Notes: a model not told the origin generated them from the letters alone. DNA of 62,428 bases from Flavobacterium segetis (GCF_900129575.1 NZ_FQWE01000013.1:1-62428); one strand, 5' to 3'; shown: positions 9,130 through 17,918, counted from the first letter of the stretch. Numbers and translations: made by a program.

Positions 9130-11331
9130 ATGAAGAGTTTAAAAACGTACATACCAATAACGATAGTAGTAATTTTCTTGAGTGCTTCTGCTTATTCTCA
9201 AAATATAAACGCCAAAGAAATTACTAGGTTAGAAAAACTGGCACAACAAGTAACTGTAATTAGAGACAAATGGGGAATTGCACATGTTTATGGTAAAACA
9301 GATTCTGACGCTGTTTTTGGAATGCTTTACGCTCAATGTGAAGATGATTTTAAAAGAGTTGAAATGAATTATATTGAAAAACTAGGTCGTCTTTCAGAAA
9401 TCAAGGGACAAGCTGTTTTGTATAATGATCTTGAAATTAAACTTTTAATTGATACTGATGAAGCTAAAGATGATTACGCTAAAGCCGCACCTTGGTTAAA
9501 AAAACTACTCAATAGCTATGCTGATGGTATCAATTATTATCTCTATAAAAATCCTAAAATAAAACCTGCTCTATTGACTCATTTTGAACCATGGTTTCCA
9601 TTATTATGGACCGATGGAAGTATTGGAGCCATAAGTACAGCTGATCTTTCAACAGGAGAGTTGAAAGCTTTTTATTCTGGCAATAACGATAAAGTGGCAT
9701 ATGTAGAACGTGAAAGAGATGTTCAAACGGGTTCGAATGGATTTGCAATTGCTCCATCAAATACAGCATCTGGCAATGCTATTTTGTATATCAATCCACA
9801 CACTACTTTTTATTTCCGTCCCGAAATCCAAATGACCAGTGAAGAGGGTCTAAATGCTTATGGCGCTGTAACGTGGGGACAATTTTTTATCTATCAAGGA
9901 TTTAATGAAAATTGTGGATGGATGCATACCTCCTCTAATGTGGATGTTGCTGATGTCTATGCCGAAAAAATAACTGTTAAAAACAAGAAATTGTTTTATG
10001 AATATGAGAGTAAATTAATACCTGTGATCGAAAAATTAATTACCATTAAATATCTTGAAAACGGCAAACTAATTCCTAAAACTTTTAAAACCTTCTACAC
10101 ACACAATGGCCCAATAATGGCAAAACGTGACAACAAGTGGATCAGTTTAAAATCTAATAATCGGTCGATGAAAAGTTTGGAACAAAGTTGGATTCGAACC
10201 AAGTCAACAAGTTTTAGTGAATACAAAAAAGCGATGGATCTAAAAGCTAACACCTCTAACAATACTGTTTATGCTGATAAAGAAGGAAACATTGCCTATT
10301 GGCATGGAAATTTTGTTCCCATTAGAGATAAAAATTTGAATTGGTCAAAAGTCATGGATGGTACACTTGCTGCAACGCAATGGAAGGGATTACACGAAGT
10401 TGCAGAAACGGTACATTCCTATAATCCTAAAAACGGTTGGTTACAAAACTGTAACTCAACTCCTTACTCTGTCGCTGGAGCAAATAGTCCAAAAGAAGAA
10501 GATTACTTACCTTACATGGCGCCAGATGGTGAGAGTTTCAGGGGATTAAATGCAGTTCGTCTATTAAGCAGAGGAACTGATTACACTTTAGACAAAGTAA
10601 TTGCTGATGGTTATGATACAAAGCTAACTGCTTTTGAATTTCTTATTCCAGCTTTAATTTCAACATTTGAAAAAAATAATTTAGCTGAGAATTCCATTTA
10701 TAAAGATTTAATTGAACCAATAAAAGAACTAAAAAATTGGGATTATTATGCAAAAGAAAATTCTGTTGCCACAACATTAGCCATAGAATGGGCCTATAAA
10801 TTAGACCCAATACTTCAAAAAGTTTATACTAACGAAGGAGAATTAGACCAAATAGAAAATACACAAATTTTTGTAAAAAACGCAAAATTGGAAAATTTAC
10901 TTCCACAACTTGAGATAGTTATTAAGGAATTAAAAGAGAAATTTGGAACTTGGCAAATTTCATGGGGCGAGATTAATCGTTTTCAAAGAACATCAGGCGA
11001 AATAAATATGACTTACAGCGACACCCTAAATAGCTTACCAATTTCATACGGTCCAGCGCTCTGGGGTAGTTTACCTGCTTTTAAAAGTAATTATCAAAAA
11101 GGGACAAAAAAGCGATACGGTTTTAACGGAAATAGTTTTGTATGCGCGGTTGAATTTGGACCCAAAATAAAAGCAAAATCATTATTAGCAGGCGGAAACA
11201 GTGGCGATCCTTCTTCTGAACATTTTTATGATCAAGCAGAAATGTATCAAAAAGGCACATTTAAAGATATACTTTTTTATAAAGAAGATGTAGAAAAAAA
11301 TGCCGAAAGAACCTATCATCCTGGTAAATAA
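9130..11331 (+). CDS. Exported penicillin-acylase-family (S45, Ntn) hydrolase
   Basis: 733 residues with a signal peptide (about 1-23, SAYSQ). Layout fits penicillin/cephalosporin acylases: an alpha part (about 30-200, with VIRDKWGIAHVYGKTDSDAV), then a GSN motif at 201-203 where Ser202 would become the N-terminal nucleophile after autocleavage, then a large beta part (INPHTTF, NENCGWMHTSSNVDVADVY). Known family members hydrolyse amides such as beta-lactam side chains or acyl-homoserine lactones. Here it is in one operon with cyanophycinase, so cleavage of an amide released from cyanophycin, or of an acylated amino acid, is possible (inference). Quorum quenching or beta-lactam hydrolysis are alternatives. 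No terminator is evident before the next gene, 110 bases on. Confidence 0.85.
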   Translation: MKSLKTYIPITIVVIFLSASAYSQNINAKEITRLEKLAQQVTVIRDKWGIAHVYGKTDSDAVFGMLYAQCEDDFKRVEMNYIEKLGRLSEIKGQAVLYNDLEIKLLIDTDEAKDDYAKAAPWLKKLLNSYADGINYYLYKNPKIKPALLTHFEPWFPLLWTDGSIGAISTADLSTGELKAFYSGNNDKVAYVERERDVQTGSNGFAIAPSNTASGNAILYINPHTTFYFRPEIQMTSEEGLNAYGAVTWGQFFIYQGFNENCGWMHTSSNVDVADVYAEKITVKNKKLFYEYESKLIPVIEKLITIKYLENGKLIPKTFKTFYTHNGPIMAKRDNKWISLKSNNRSMKSLEQSWIRTKSTSFSEYKKAMDLKANTSNNTVYADKEGNIAYWHGNFVPIRDKNLNWSKVMDGTLAATQWKGLHEVAETVHSYNPKNGWLQNCNSTPYSVAGANSPKEEDYLPYMAPDGESFRGLNAVRLLSRGTDYTLDKVIADGYDTKLTAFEFLIPALISTFEKNNLAENSIYKDLIEPIKELKNWDYYAKENSVATTLAIEWAYKLDPILQKVYTNEGELDQIENTQIFVKNAKLENLLPQLEIVIKELKEKFGTWQISWGEINRFQRTSGEINMTYSDTLNSLPISYGPALWGSLPAFKSNYQKGTKKRYGFNGNSFVCAVEFGPKIKAKSLLAGGNSGDPSSEHFYDQAEMYQKGTFKDILFYKEDVEKNAERTYHPGK

Positions 11332-11441
11332 TTTAAAGACGACTAATTATAAAATTTAAAAATAGTAGTATAAGATAAAAAAATAAAAAAAATTACCTAA
11401 ACGATAATTATATTAGAAATTTGTAATTCTAAAAAAAAGAT

Positions 11442-12212
11442 ATGAAAAATACATTATTTACTTTACTTAGTATTATACTATTTTCAGCTGCTGCTAATGC
11501 ACAATTGAAAACAGTAAAATATGTTGATGGAACTCAAAAATTAAATGGTTTATCGATTACTCCAGTGAAAGAAATGAAAACAAAACCTGGAATTTTAATT
11601 CTTCCAGCTTGGAAAGGAATTGACAATCATTCCAAACAATCTGCCGAAAAGCTTTCAAAAATGGGATATTATGCATTTGTAGCTGATATATACGGTGAAG
11701 GTAATTATCCAACTAATACAGATCAAGCGGGACAACAATCTGGATTTTACAAAAAAAATTACTTAGATTATCAAAGAAGAATTCAACTTGCTTTAAATCA
11801 ATTAGTTAAATCAGGTGCAAATCCTGACAATATAGTTGTGATTGGGTACTGTTTTGGTGGAACTGGAGTTCTAGAGGCTGCAAGAGCTGGGATGAAAGTT
11901 CAAGGTGTAGTTTCATTTCACGGAGGTTTAGGTCGTGATGCAGCAAGAAACAACAATCCTATTAGTACGAGAGTTCTAGTATTACATGGTGCAGATGATC
12001 CTTATGTACCGGTAGCTGAAGTGGCGGCTTTTCAGCAAGAAATGCGCGATACAAAAGCAGATTGGGAAATGATTTATTATGCTGACGCAGTACACGCATT
12101 TACAGAACCAGAGGCTGGAAATGACAATAGTAAAGGTGCAGCATACAATGAAAAAGCAGCCATCCGTTCTTGGGAGAGAATGAATACGTTCCTACAGAAT
12201 GTCTTGAAATAA
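11442..12212 (+). CDS. Secreted dienelactone-hydrolase-family protein
   Basis: 256 residues. Signal peptide about 1-21 (AAANAQ). Alpha/beta-hydrolase fold of the DLH type: oxyanion/N-terminal strand GILILPAWKGID, nucleophile elbow GYCFGGTG with Cys137, acid in LHGADDPYV (D185 or D186), and base His218 in DAVHAF. Family knowledge: cysteine-type hydrolases acting on lactones or esters. The real substrate is not known. It lies 110 bases downstream of the acylase on the same strand and may be an independent unit. Classical dienelactone hydrolases are cytoplasmic and belong to chlorocatechol pathways. The export signal and lack of such a pathway here suggest another substrate. Confidence 0.85.
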   Translation: MKNTLFTLLSIILFSAAANAQLKTVKYVDGTQKLNGLSITPVKEMKTKPGILILPAWKGIDNHSKQSAEKLSKMGYYAFVADIYGEGNYPTNTDQAGQQSGFYKKNYLDYQRRIQLALNQLVKSGANPDNIVVIGYCFGGTGVLEAARAGMKVQGVVSFHGGLGRDAARNNNPISTRVLVLHGADDPYVPVAEVAAFQQEMRDTKADWEMIYYADAVHAFTEPEAGNDNSKGAAYNEKAAIRSWERMNTFLQNVLK

Positions 12213-12457
12213 TAAGACATAAGTTTAAAAAGACAGTATATTTTTAATTTAATGTTGGCTTGTGTAAAATAGCTGACAATGAATTGATTTTATACTGTTT
12301 TTTATGTAAAAAAAGGAATGAACATTATATAATTCATTGCAAGTTAAAAAAATATCATTCCTGTTTTCAAGCACAAAATTTTTAGTTTGCGCAAAAGATT
12401 TAATTATATTTACACTTTTATGCCCATATAATTAATCATTAATTGACTTCAAAAGAA

Positions 12458-13471
12458 ATGAAACAAACACCCTTGTTAGGTTTATTAGCCGTTATTACAC
12501 TAAGTTGTACTTCCCAAAAAATAAATGTTACTCAAGTTGAGCCTACGAATTACATGAAAACGATTACCGCTGATGAGTTAAAAACACATCTGTACATAGT
12601 AGCTTCAGATGAAATGGAAGGTCGCGAAACTGGATCAGCAGGTCAGAAAAAAGCAGGTGTTTACCTTATTGATCAGTACAAGAAAGATGATATTTCCTTT
12701 CCTAGTGCCGCTTCAAATTATTATCAACCCATTCCTGCTTCTTTCCTGAATGCTAAACGCAATGAAAATTTACCCGATTCCGAAAATATCTGGGCTTACA
12801 TTGAAGGATCAGAAAAACCAAACGAAGTTGTGGTAATCTCAGCGCATTACGATCACGTAGGAATCTTAAAAGGACAAATTTATAATGGAGCCGATGATGA
12901 TGGGTCAGGAACAGTAGCTTTATTAGAAATTGCTCAAGCGTTCCACCTAGCTAAAAAAGAAGGTCATGGCCCAAAGCGTTCTATTTTATTTCTTCATGTA
13001 ACTGGTGAAGAACACGGCTTACACGGATCGAGGTACTACTCTGAAAATCCGTTGTTCCCGCTAGCAAATACAATTGCTAACATAAACATAGATATGATAG
13101 GTCGCCGTGATGTTGCACACGCTGATAGCAATAATTATGTGTATGTTATTGGAGCTGATCGTTTATCTACTGATTTGGATATCATTTGTAAAGAAGCTAA
13201 TGCTAAATACACGCAATTAAATTTAGATTATAAATTTAATGATCCAAAAGATCCTAATCATTTTTATGAGCGCTCTGATCACTATAACTTTGCAAAAAAC
13301 GGAATTCCATCTGTATTCTTTTTTAATGGTGTTCATGCCGATTATCATAGACACACTGATACCGCCGATAAAATTGAGTATGATGCCTTAGAAAAAAGAG
13401 CTCAATTTGCTTTTGTAACTGCCTGGGAGCTTGCTAATAGAGAAAATAGGCCTGTTGTAGATAAAAAATAG
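12458..13471 (+). CDS. M28-family zinc aminopeptidase lipoprotein
   Basis: 337 residues from the ATG at 12458; an in-frame TTG 15 bases earlier would spoil the short lipoprotein signal (LLAVITLSC, lipidated Cys near residue 17). The peptidase M28 core has the expected zinc ligands and catalytic residues: SAHYDHVG, NGADDDGSGTVALLE, GEEHGLHGS, NIDMIGRRD and the late histidine in HADYHRHTDT. Family knowledge: co-catalytic two-zinc aminopeptidases that trim peptides, here anchored in the envelope. The 245 bases upstream hold no gene. A weak long-range stem (about 12226-12306) could end the preceding transcript. A strong hairpin at 13620 is the likely terminator. Confidence 0.9.
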   Translation: MKQTPLLGLLAVITLSCTSQKINVTQVEPTNYMKTITADELKTHLYIVASDEMEGRETGSAGQKKAGVYLIDQYKKDDISFPSAASNYYQPIPASFLNAKRNENLPDSENIWAYIEGSEKPNEVVVISAHYDHVGILKGQIYNGADDDGSGTVALLEIAQAFHLAKKEGHGPKRSILFLHVTGEEHGLHGSRYYSENPLFPLANTIANINIDMIGRRDVAHADSNNYVYVIGADRLSTDLDIICKEANAKYTQLNLDYKFNDPKDPNHFYERSDHYNFAKNGIPSVFFFNGVHADYHRHTDTADKIEYDALEKRAQFAFVTAWELANRENRPVVDKK

Positions 13472-13484
13472 TATTTGGGCACAT

Positions 13485-13595
13485 CCACGCTCTCACTCCC
13501 GAAAGGTCGGGACGTTTCAGCGTGGTCGGGCTATACGTTACAATCTTTTCATGCTCCGTTCCTGCGCATAAAAAGGATTTTCACTGCTATCCCTT
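13485..13595 (-). repeat. Structured intergenic repeat, copy B
   Basis: Read on the minus strand the element has three parts. First, a 5' block (13595-13577). Second, a hairpin whose arms are CTTTTTATGC and GCATGAAAAG. Third, the 21-base block at 13546-13526, which matches copy A (63-83) at 17 of 21 positions. Copy B continues into a nested hairpin: outer arms CCACGCT/AGCGTGG (13485-13491 and 13519-13525), inner arms TCCCGA/TCGGGA (13497-13502 and 13507-13512). It lies in non-coding DNA between the M28 peptidase and tRNA-His. Function unknown; it could be a structured RNA or a mobile palindromic repeat. Confidence 0.55.
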
Positions 13596-13619
13596 GTGCA
13601 AAGAAAAGAGCAATCAAAT

Positions 13620-13649
13620 AAAGCTTTGAAGAAATTCAAAGCTTTTTTT
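13620..13649 (+). terminator. Terminator downstream of the M28 peptidase gene
   Basis: Perfect 11-bp stem (13620-13630 with 13635-13645), GAAA tetraloop, followed by a T run. Confidence 0.85.
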
Positions 13650-13670
13650 ATGAAAACTTGACACCACAAA

Positions 13671-13698
13671 AAAAGCCTCTCATTTCTGAGAGGCTTTT
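13671..13698 (-). terminator. Terminator of tRNA-His
   Basis: Stem of 12 bp (13671-13682 with 13687-13698), short loop, T run on the minus strand, 10 bases beyond the tRNA 3' end. Confidence 0.85.
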
Positions 13699-13707
13699 GA
13701 CTTTCTG

Positions 13708-13782
13708 GGTGGAAGACGGGGCTCGAACCCGCGACCCTCGGTACCACAAACCGATGCTCTAACCAACTGAGCTACAACCACC
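13708..13782 (-). tRNA. tRNA-His (anticodon GTG)
   Basis: Cloverleaf on the minus strand. It has the D arm AGCTCAGTTGGTTAGAGC, an anticodon arm with the 7-base loop TTGTGGT (anticodon GTG), and a T arm with GGTTCGAGCC. The 5' end carries the extra G-1 facing C73, the histidine identity mark. Acceptor pairs 5-68 and 6-67 are both U-U mismatches as read. After C73 the genome reads CA, so the CCA tail is not fully encoded in register. Flanked by a strong promoter and a terminator: a single-tRNA transcript. Confidence 0.93.
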
Positions 13783-13799
13783 ATACTGCTTAGCGGTGG

Positions 13800-13829
13800 C
13801 AAAGATACAATATAAAGTTACTTTTACAA
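13800..13829 (-). promoter_or_regulatory. tRNA-His promoter
   Basis: Minus strand: TTG at 13829-13827 (TTTG if extended by one base), 19-base spacer, TATCTTTG at 13807-13800. This is a consensus Bacteroidetes promoter about 18 bases before the tRNA 5' end. Confidence 0.8.
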
Positions 13830-13857
13830 ATAATTTTTTTAAAAAAATAGAACAATT

Positions 13858-14574
13858 TTAAATCAAATCTCCTAAGCTATTGACTGCCAAATATCTTTCA
13901 ACTGTAAAACCTTCAGCATGTTCTACTCCTACTAACCTACCGAGATCTCTTGAGCGGTAATTTAAGCTTTCTAGAAAGTTTTTACTGCTAATTGGGGATT
14001 CTGGTTCCTTAGAATTTGGATCATAAAATTGAGATCCATACGCTAAAATTGATTCTATCTTTTTATCAGTAAAGCCCGTAATATCAACTACAAAATCAGG
14101 TTTAATATTTTTCCATTGAATGTAGTGATAGACAATTTTTGGGCGCCACGCTTTTTGCTCTTGTCCATCTAATTGCGTTTCTATTTTCATTAAACCAGAT
14201 AGAAAGCAGGCGTCTGAAACTAAACTGCTTCCTTTTGCGTGATCGATATGCCGATCATCAATTGCATTGCACAAAATAATCTCCGGTTGATACTTACGAA
14301 TCATTTTTATGATTTCTAACTGGTGATTTTCGTCATTGACAAAAAAGCCATCGCGCATTTCTAAATTCTCTCGCGCTATAACTCCTAAAATTTTTGCAGC
14401 AGCATTCGCTTCTTGATCTCGTATTTCAGCTGAACCACGAGTTCCTAACTCACCACGAGTTAAATCCACAATTCCTACTTTTTTTCCTAATGAGATTTCT
14501 TTTAAAATAGTTCCAGCACAACCTAATTCTACGTCGTCAGGATGAGCTCCAAAAGCTAGTATGTCTAATTTCAT
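13858..14574 (-). CDS. bshB1: Bacillithiol biosynthesis deacetylase BshB1
   Basis: 238 residues, LmbE/PIG-L metal-dependent deacetylase. It begins with the zinc motif AHPDDVELG and has TRGELGTRG and a second histidine motif RHIDHAKGS. Predicted reaction: removal of acetate from GlcNAc-malate, the second step of bacillithiol synthesis in the cytoplasm. The substrate is inferred from close agreement with the BshB1 subgroup. The other bacillithiol genes are not in the window. The gene lies 77 bases downstream of the isochorismate synthase gene on the same strand without an obvious terminator, so read-through from that operon is possible. Confidence 0.9.
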   Translation of the reverse strand: MKLDILAFGAHPDDVELGCAGTILKEISLGKKVGIVDLTRGELGTRGSAEIRDQEANAAAKILGVIARENLEMRDGFFVNDENHQLEIIKMIRKYQPEIILCNAIDDRHIDHAKGSSLVSDACFLSGLMKIETQLDGQEQKAWRPKIVYHYIQWKNIKPDFVVDITGFTDKKIESILAYGSQFYDPNSKEPESPISSKNFLESLNYRSRDLGRLVGVEHAEGFTVERYLAVNSLGDLI

Positions 14575-14651
14575 CTTTTTATATTTTTATTTACCTCTAA
14601 ACGGTTTATTTTTTTGAGCTAATAATTATGCTAATTTTCAAAAAGCCTAAA

Positions 14652-15710
14652 CTACAATACCCATTTCATTGTCATTGACTTATTCACGCTTTCCTCCCAC
14701 TCTTTCTCAGGATTACTGTCTTTTGTGATACCACAACCCATATATAAATAAGCTTGCGTATCTTTAATTTGCATACAGCGTAAATTTACAAACAAGTCGG
14801 AACTCACGCTATTATCTCTAAAATTGCAATTTAATTCTCCTAGAAAACCAGTATAAAATTCTCGATCGTAAAGCTCATTTTCAATTATGAATGCCTTTGC
14901 TATTTCTTTAGGCAAACCGCACACGGCCGGTGTTGGATGTAATAGTTGTACAACCTCTTTTAAACTCGAATCAGCATTCAAAATTCCCGAAACATCTGTT
15001 TTAATATGCCAAATACTTCCTGCTTTTACGCTGTAAGGTTTTGTATAATGCACTTCAGAAGCTACATCTTTAAGTCTTGAAACTAAATAGTCGGTTACAA
15101 ATTGCTGTTCTTCTTTTTCTTTGTCACCCCATATAATTTCAGAAGAACCACTATCTTTTTGAGTTCCTGCTAATGAAATAGTTTCAAAATTTAATTCTTT
15201 TACTTTCAATAATTGCTCTGGTGTTGCACCTATCCAGTTTCCTATCTTTGGATGAAAAAAGCAGTAAACAAAAGTAGATGGATAAAGTTGAACTAACTTT
15301 TGAAAAGTTTTTATCAAATTAAAATTAATCAAGTCGAAAGTTTCTGTGCGAGATAAAACCACTTTCTTAAACACATTATTGTTTATTGCTTTAATCCCTT
15401 TGCTTACTAAAACTTTAAAATTTTCCGCACTTTCCGAAATGCGATTTAAAAATTCTTTCTCAACAAATTTAAACTTTATTGTATTGGTATTAAAATGAAT
15501 TATTTCTGATTCTTGTTCAGGAATTAAGTATTTTTTTGCGCTATCAAAACTAGCTAAGATGAAGCCTTTTTCAGTAAAATCATTTACTTCAAATAGTGTT
15601 TCATTGTTTTGAAAAAAACCAATAATTTCATTTGAATTTGGTTTCGAATACAAAACAAAAGGTAAATTGTCCAATAACTGTTTTTGAACTCTAGTCTCAA
15701 TCGTTTCCAT
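14652..15710 (-). CDS. menF: Isochorismate synthase (chorismate-binding enzyme)
   Basis: 352 residues. The C-terminal chorismate-binding domain carries KKVVLSRTE, WIGATPEQLL, SLAGTQ, HPTPAVCGLPKE, REFYTGFLGE and the final CMQIKDTQAYLYMGCGI. Predicted reaction: chorismate to isochorismate, first step of menaquinone synthesis. The N-terminal third is short and poorly conserved, as is usual for Bacteroidetes versions. Its start codon overlaps the stop codon of the thioesterase gene by one base (TAATG), so translation is coupled. Anthranilate or aminodeoxychorismate synthase are less likely, since no glutamine amidotransferase partner is adjacent. Confidence 0.85.
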   Translation of the reverse strand: METIETRVQKQLLDNLPFVLYSKPNSNEIIGFFQNNETLFEVNDFTEKGFILASFDSAKKYLIPEQESEIIHFNTNTIKFKFVEKEFLNRISESAENFKVLVSKGIKAINNNVFKKVVLSRTETFDLINFNLIKTFQKLVQLYPSTFVYCFFHPKIGNWIGATPEQLLKVKELNFETISLAGTQKDSGSSEIIWGDKEKEEQQFVTDYLVSRLKDVASEVHYTKPYSVKAGSIWHIKTDVSGILNADSSLKEVVQLLHPTPAVCGLPKEIAKAFIIENELYDREFYTGFLGELNCNFRDNSVSSDLFVNLRCMQIKDTQAYLYMGCGITKDSNPEKEWEESVNKSMTMKWVL

Positions 15711-16147
15711 TATTTGTCTTCACTTTTTCTTTTTGGCAATATCATATTCGTTAATTTGCAGAGCGATATTAAATTATCTTTTTCATCTGCAATTCGTATT
15801 TCCCATAAATGAATGCTTGCGCCTTTATGAATAATTCTAGCTGTAGCTGTTACCATACCGCTACGTTTTGCTTTCAAATGGTTGGCTGAAATTTCGATCC
15901 CTCTCACCTCACTCACTTCCGAATTTATAAAAATCATGGAAGCAGCACTTCCCACGCTTTCGGCTAATGCTACTGAAGCGCCTCCATGCAATAATCCCAT
16001 AGGTTGATGCACTGCCGGAGTGACTGGCATAGTTGCTACCAGAAAATCTTCACCCGCATCAACATATGTAATATTTAGGGTTCTCATTAGCGTGTTTTCT
16101 GAAACCTGATTGCAATATTGTAAAATTTTATCTCTATCGAATGTCAT
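15710..16147 (-). CDS. PaaI/YdiI-type hotdog-fold thioesterase, probably in menaquinone synthesis
   Basis: 145 residues from the ATG at 16147 (MTFDRDKILQYCNQ); in-frame sequence upstream is not family-like. It is a single hotdog domain with the signature HQPMGLLHGGASVALAESVGS, where Glu of LAESVGS would be the general base. Family knowledge: YdiI/MenI proteins hydrolyse 1,4-dihydroxy-2-naphthoyl-CoA. Linkage by a one-base overlap to isochorismate synthase supports that role here (inference); a general aryl-CoA thioesterase is the alternative. A TAnnTTTG box (16173-16166, minus strand) lies about 19 bases before the start. Confidence 0.82.
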   Translation of the reverse strand: MTFDRDKILQYCNQVSENTLMRTLNITYVDAGEDFLVATMPVTPAVHQPMGLLHGGASVALAESVGSAASMIFINSEVSEVRGIEISANHLKAKRSGMVTATARIIHKGASIHLWEIRIADEKDNLISLCKLTNMILPKRKSEDK

Positions 16148-16260
16148 GGTATTACTTTTAATATGCAAAATTAAAGAAAAGATACGGGAGAAAGCGGCTA
16201 TTAAATTTCTAATTCTAATTGCAAAATAGATTTTTCTTATTTTTACAAAAAAAAATCCAA

Positions 16261-17793
16261 ATGCGTTCAAAAATATTGTTCTTGTTTATGGGAATCATTC
16301 TTTCTGTTTGCTCCTGTCGCACTGATTTTGAAACAGTAGCAAGTTCTGGAAAATTAGAATTTTCAAAAGATACAATCTATTTGGATACTGTGTTTACAAA
16401 TATAGGCTCCAGCACTTACCGTTTGAAAGTTTATAATAAAAGCAAGGATGATATCACTATACCATCAATTAAATTTGCAAAAGGACTCAGTTCTAAATAC
16501 AGAATGACAGTTGATGGAATGCAAGGAACAAACGGAAAAATTTTTACTAATATTGATATTTTAGCTAAAGACAGTTTGTATATTTTTATAGAAACTACCG
16601 CTAATATCGCTGATACTAATCCTACTAATTTTTTATATACAGACCAAATTCAATTTGACGGTGGTCAAAATCTTCAAAATGTAGAACTGGTTACTCTTAT
16701 ACAAGATGCTGTTTTCTTGTATCCAAAACGCTTTTCTGATGGAACAACTGAAACACTTCCCATCGGTGCTGAAAAAATTAATGGTTTTTATTTAGATGAA
16801 AACGATCCTATTAATGGTAACGAGTTAATATTCACAAAAAATAAACCGTATGTTATTTATGGTTATGCCGCGGTTCCTGCTAATAAAATAGCCACTTTTG
16901 AAGCAGGAAGTAAAGTTTATTTTCATGCAAATTCAGGTCTTATCATTTCTGATAAAGCATCAATAAGAGTAAATGGCGCAGTTTCTTTAACTGATAAAAT
17001 GGAGAATGAAGTTGTTTTTGAAGGCGATCGTTTAGAACCTAATTTTGAAAATATACCCGGACAGTGGGGAACAATTTGGCTCACTGATGGCAGTAATAAT
17101 AACTCATTTAATCACTTGACTATTAAAAATGCAACCATAGGATTACTGATTCAAAACAATGATGGAACTACAGTTTCTATCAAAAACACTCAAATTTACA
17201 ACTCGACTAACTATGGAATTTTGGCGCAGACCGCAAAAATTAATGGCGAAAACATAGTTATAAATAATGCAGGACAAGCGAGTTTAGCCTGCACATATGG
17301 CGGAAATTATAAATTTACACATTCTACTTTCAACAACAATTGGAACAGTTCGCAGCAAGTTGCTGTTGCCATAAGTAATTATATTTTAGGCGCTATTCCA
17401 GAAACTAAAGATCTAACGCAAGCCACTTTTAACAACTGTATTATCTACGGTTCATACTCGAATGAATTGATTCTAAACAAGAAAGCAGGAGCTACTTTTG
17501 AATATCAATTCAACAACTGCTTGATTAAATTTGATAATACATCAAGTAAGTTCGCAACTAATCCAGATTATCAATTTACAACTGATGCGGTACATTATAA
17601 TGCTATTATTTTAAATAAAGATCCCAAATTCTTTAAAACAGCACAAAATAAATTGAATATTGACCCCACTTCTGCTGCTTTCGCAAAAGGGAATCAAGCC
17701 TATCTAATTCCGCTAGACATTTTAGGAAAAACACGAAGTTTACCTCCTGATTTAGGAGCATATCAGAGTATGGAATTTCCTAAAAAGCCTTAA
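16261..17793 (+). CDS. Right-handed beta-helix lipoprotein
   Basis: 510 residues from the ATG at 16261. Lipoprotein signal (LSVCSCRTD, lipidated Cys near 19). About 25-150 looks like a beta-sandwich (SKDTIYLDTVFTNIGSSTYR). About 200-500 has parallel-beta-helix repeats rich in Asn and Gly, such as WGTIWLTDGSNNNSFNHLTI and IKNTQIYNSTNYGILAQ. The end (RSLPPDLGAYQSME) resembles the closing DxGAY motif of many Bacteroidetes beta-helix surface proteins. No catalytic residues can be assigned. Probably surface-exposed. It is divergent from the thioesterase gene, with a TTG-N17-TATTTTTA promoter-like pair just before the start. Confidence 0.75.
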   Translation: MRSKILFLFMGIILSVCSCRTDFETVASSGKLEFSKDTIYLDTVFTNIGSSTYRLKVYNKSKDDITIPSIKFAKGLSSKYRMTVDGMQGTNGKIFTNIDILAKDSLYIFIETTANIADTNPTNFLYTDQIQFDGGQNLQNVELVTLIQDAVFLYPKRFSDGTTETLPIGAEKINGFYLDENDPINGNELIFTKNKPYVIYGYAAVPANKIATFEAGSKVYFHANSGLIISDKASIRVNGAVSLTDKMENEVVFEGDRLEPNFENIPGQWGTIWLTDGSNNNSFNHLTIKNATIGLLIQNNDGTTVSIKNTQIYNSTNYGILAQTAKINGENIVINNAGQASLACTYGGNYKFTHSTFNNNWNSSQQVAVAISNYILGAIPETKDLTQATFNNCIIYGSYSNELILNKKAGATFEYQFNNCLIKFDNTSSKFATNPDYQFTTDAVHYNAIILNKDPKFFKTAQNKLNIDPTSAAFAKGNQAYLIPLDILGKTRSLPPDLGAYQSMEFPKKP

Positions 17794-17918
17794 TTATTTC
17801 TATTCTTTTGCTATTTAAAAAAAATGAAAATTAAAAATATCTTAACATTAGCTAGGAAAGCAGTTACTACTTTTGTTACAAAAAAATCAATAATCAAATA
17901 CTAATCAATAACTAAACC

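Noticed and set aside
12226..12306. Long-range stem between the DLH and M28 genes as a terminator
   Set aside because: Arms pair (about 12 bp) but the loop is near 60 bases; too weak to list as a terminator.
13538..13747. Minus-strand 69-codon frame over the repeat, terminators and tRNA-His
   Set aside because: Lies across structured RNA features; not a protein gene.
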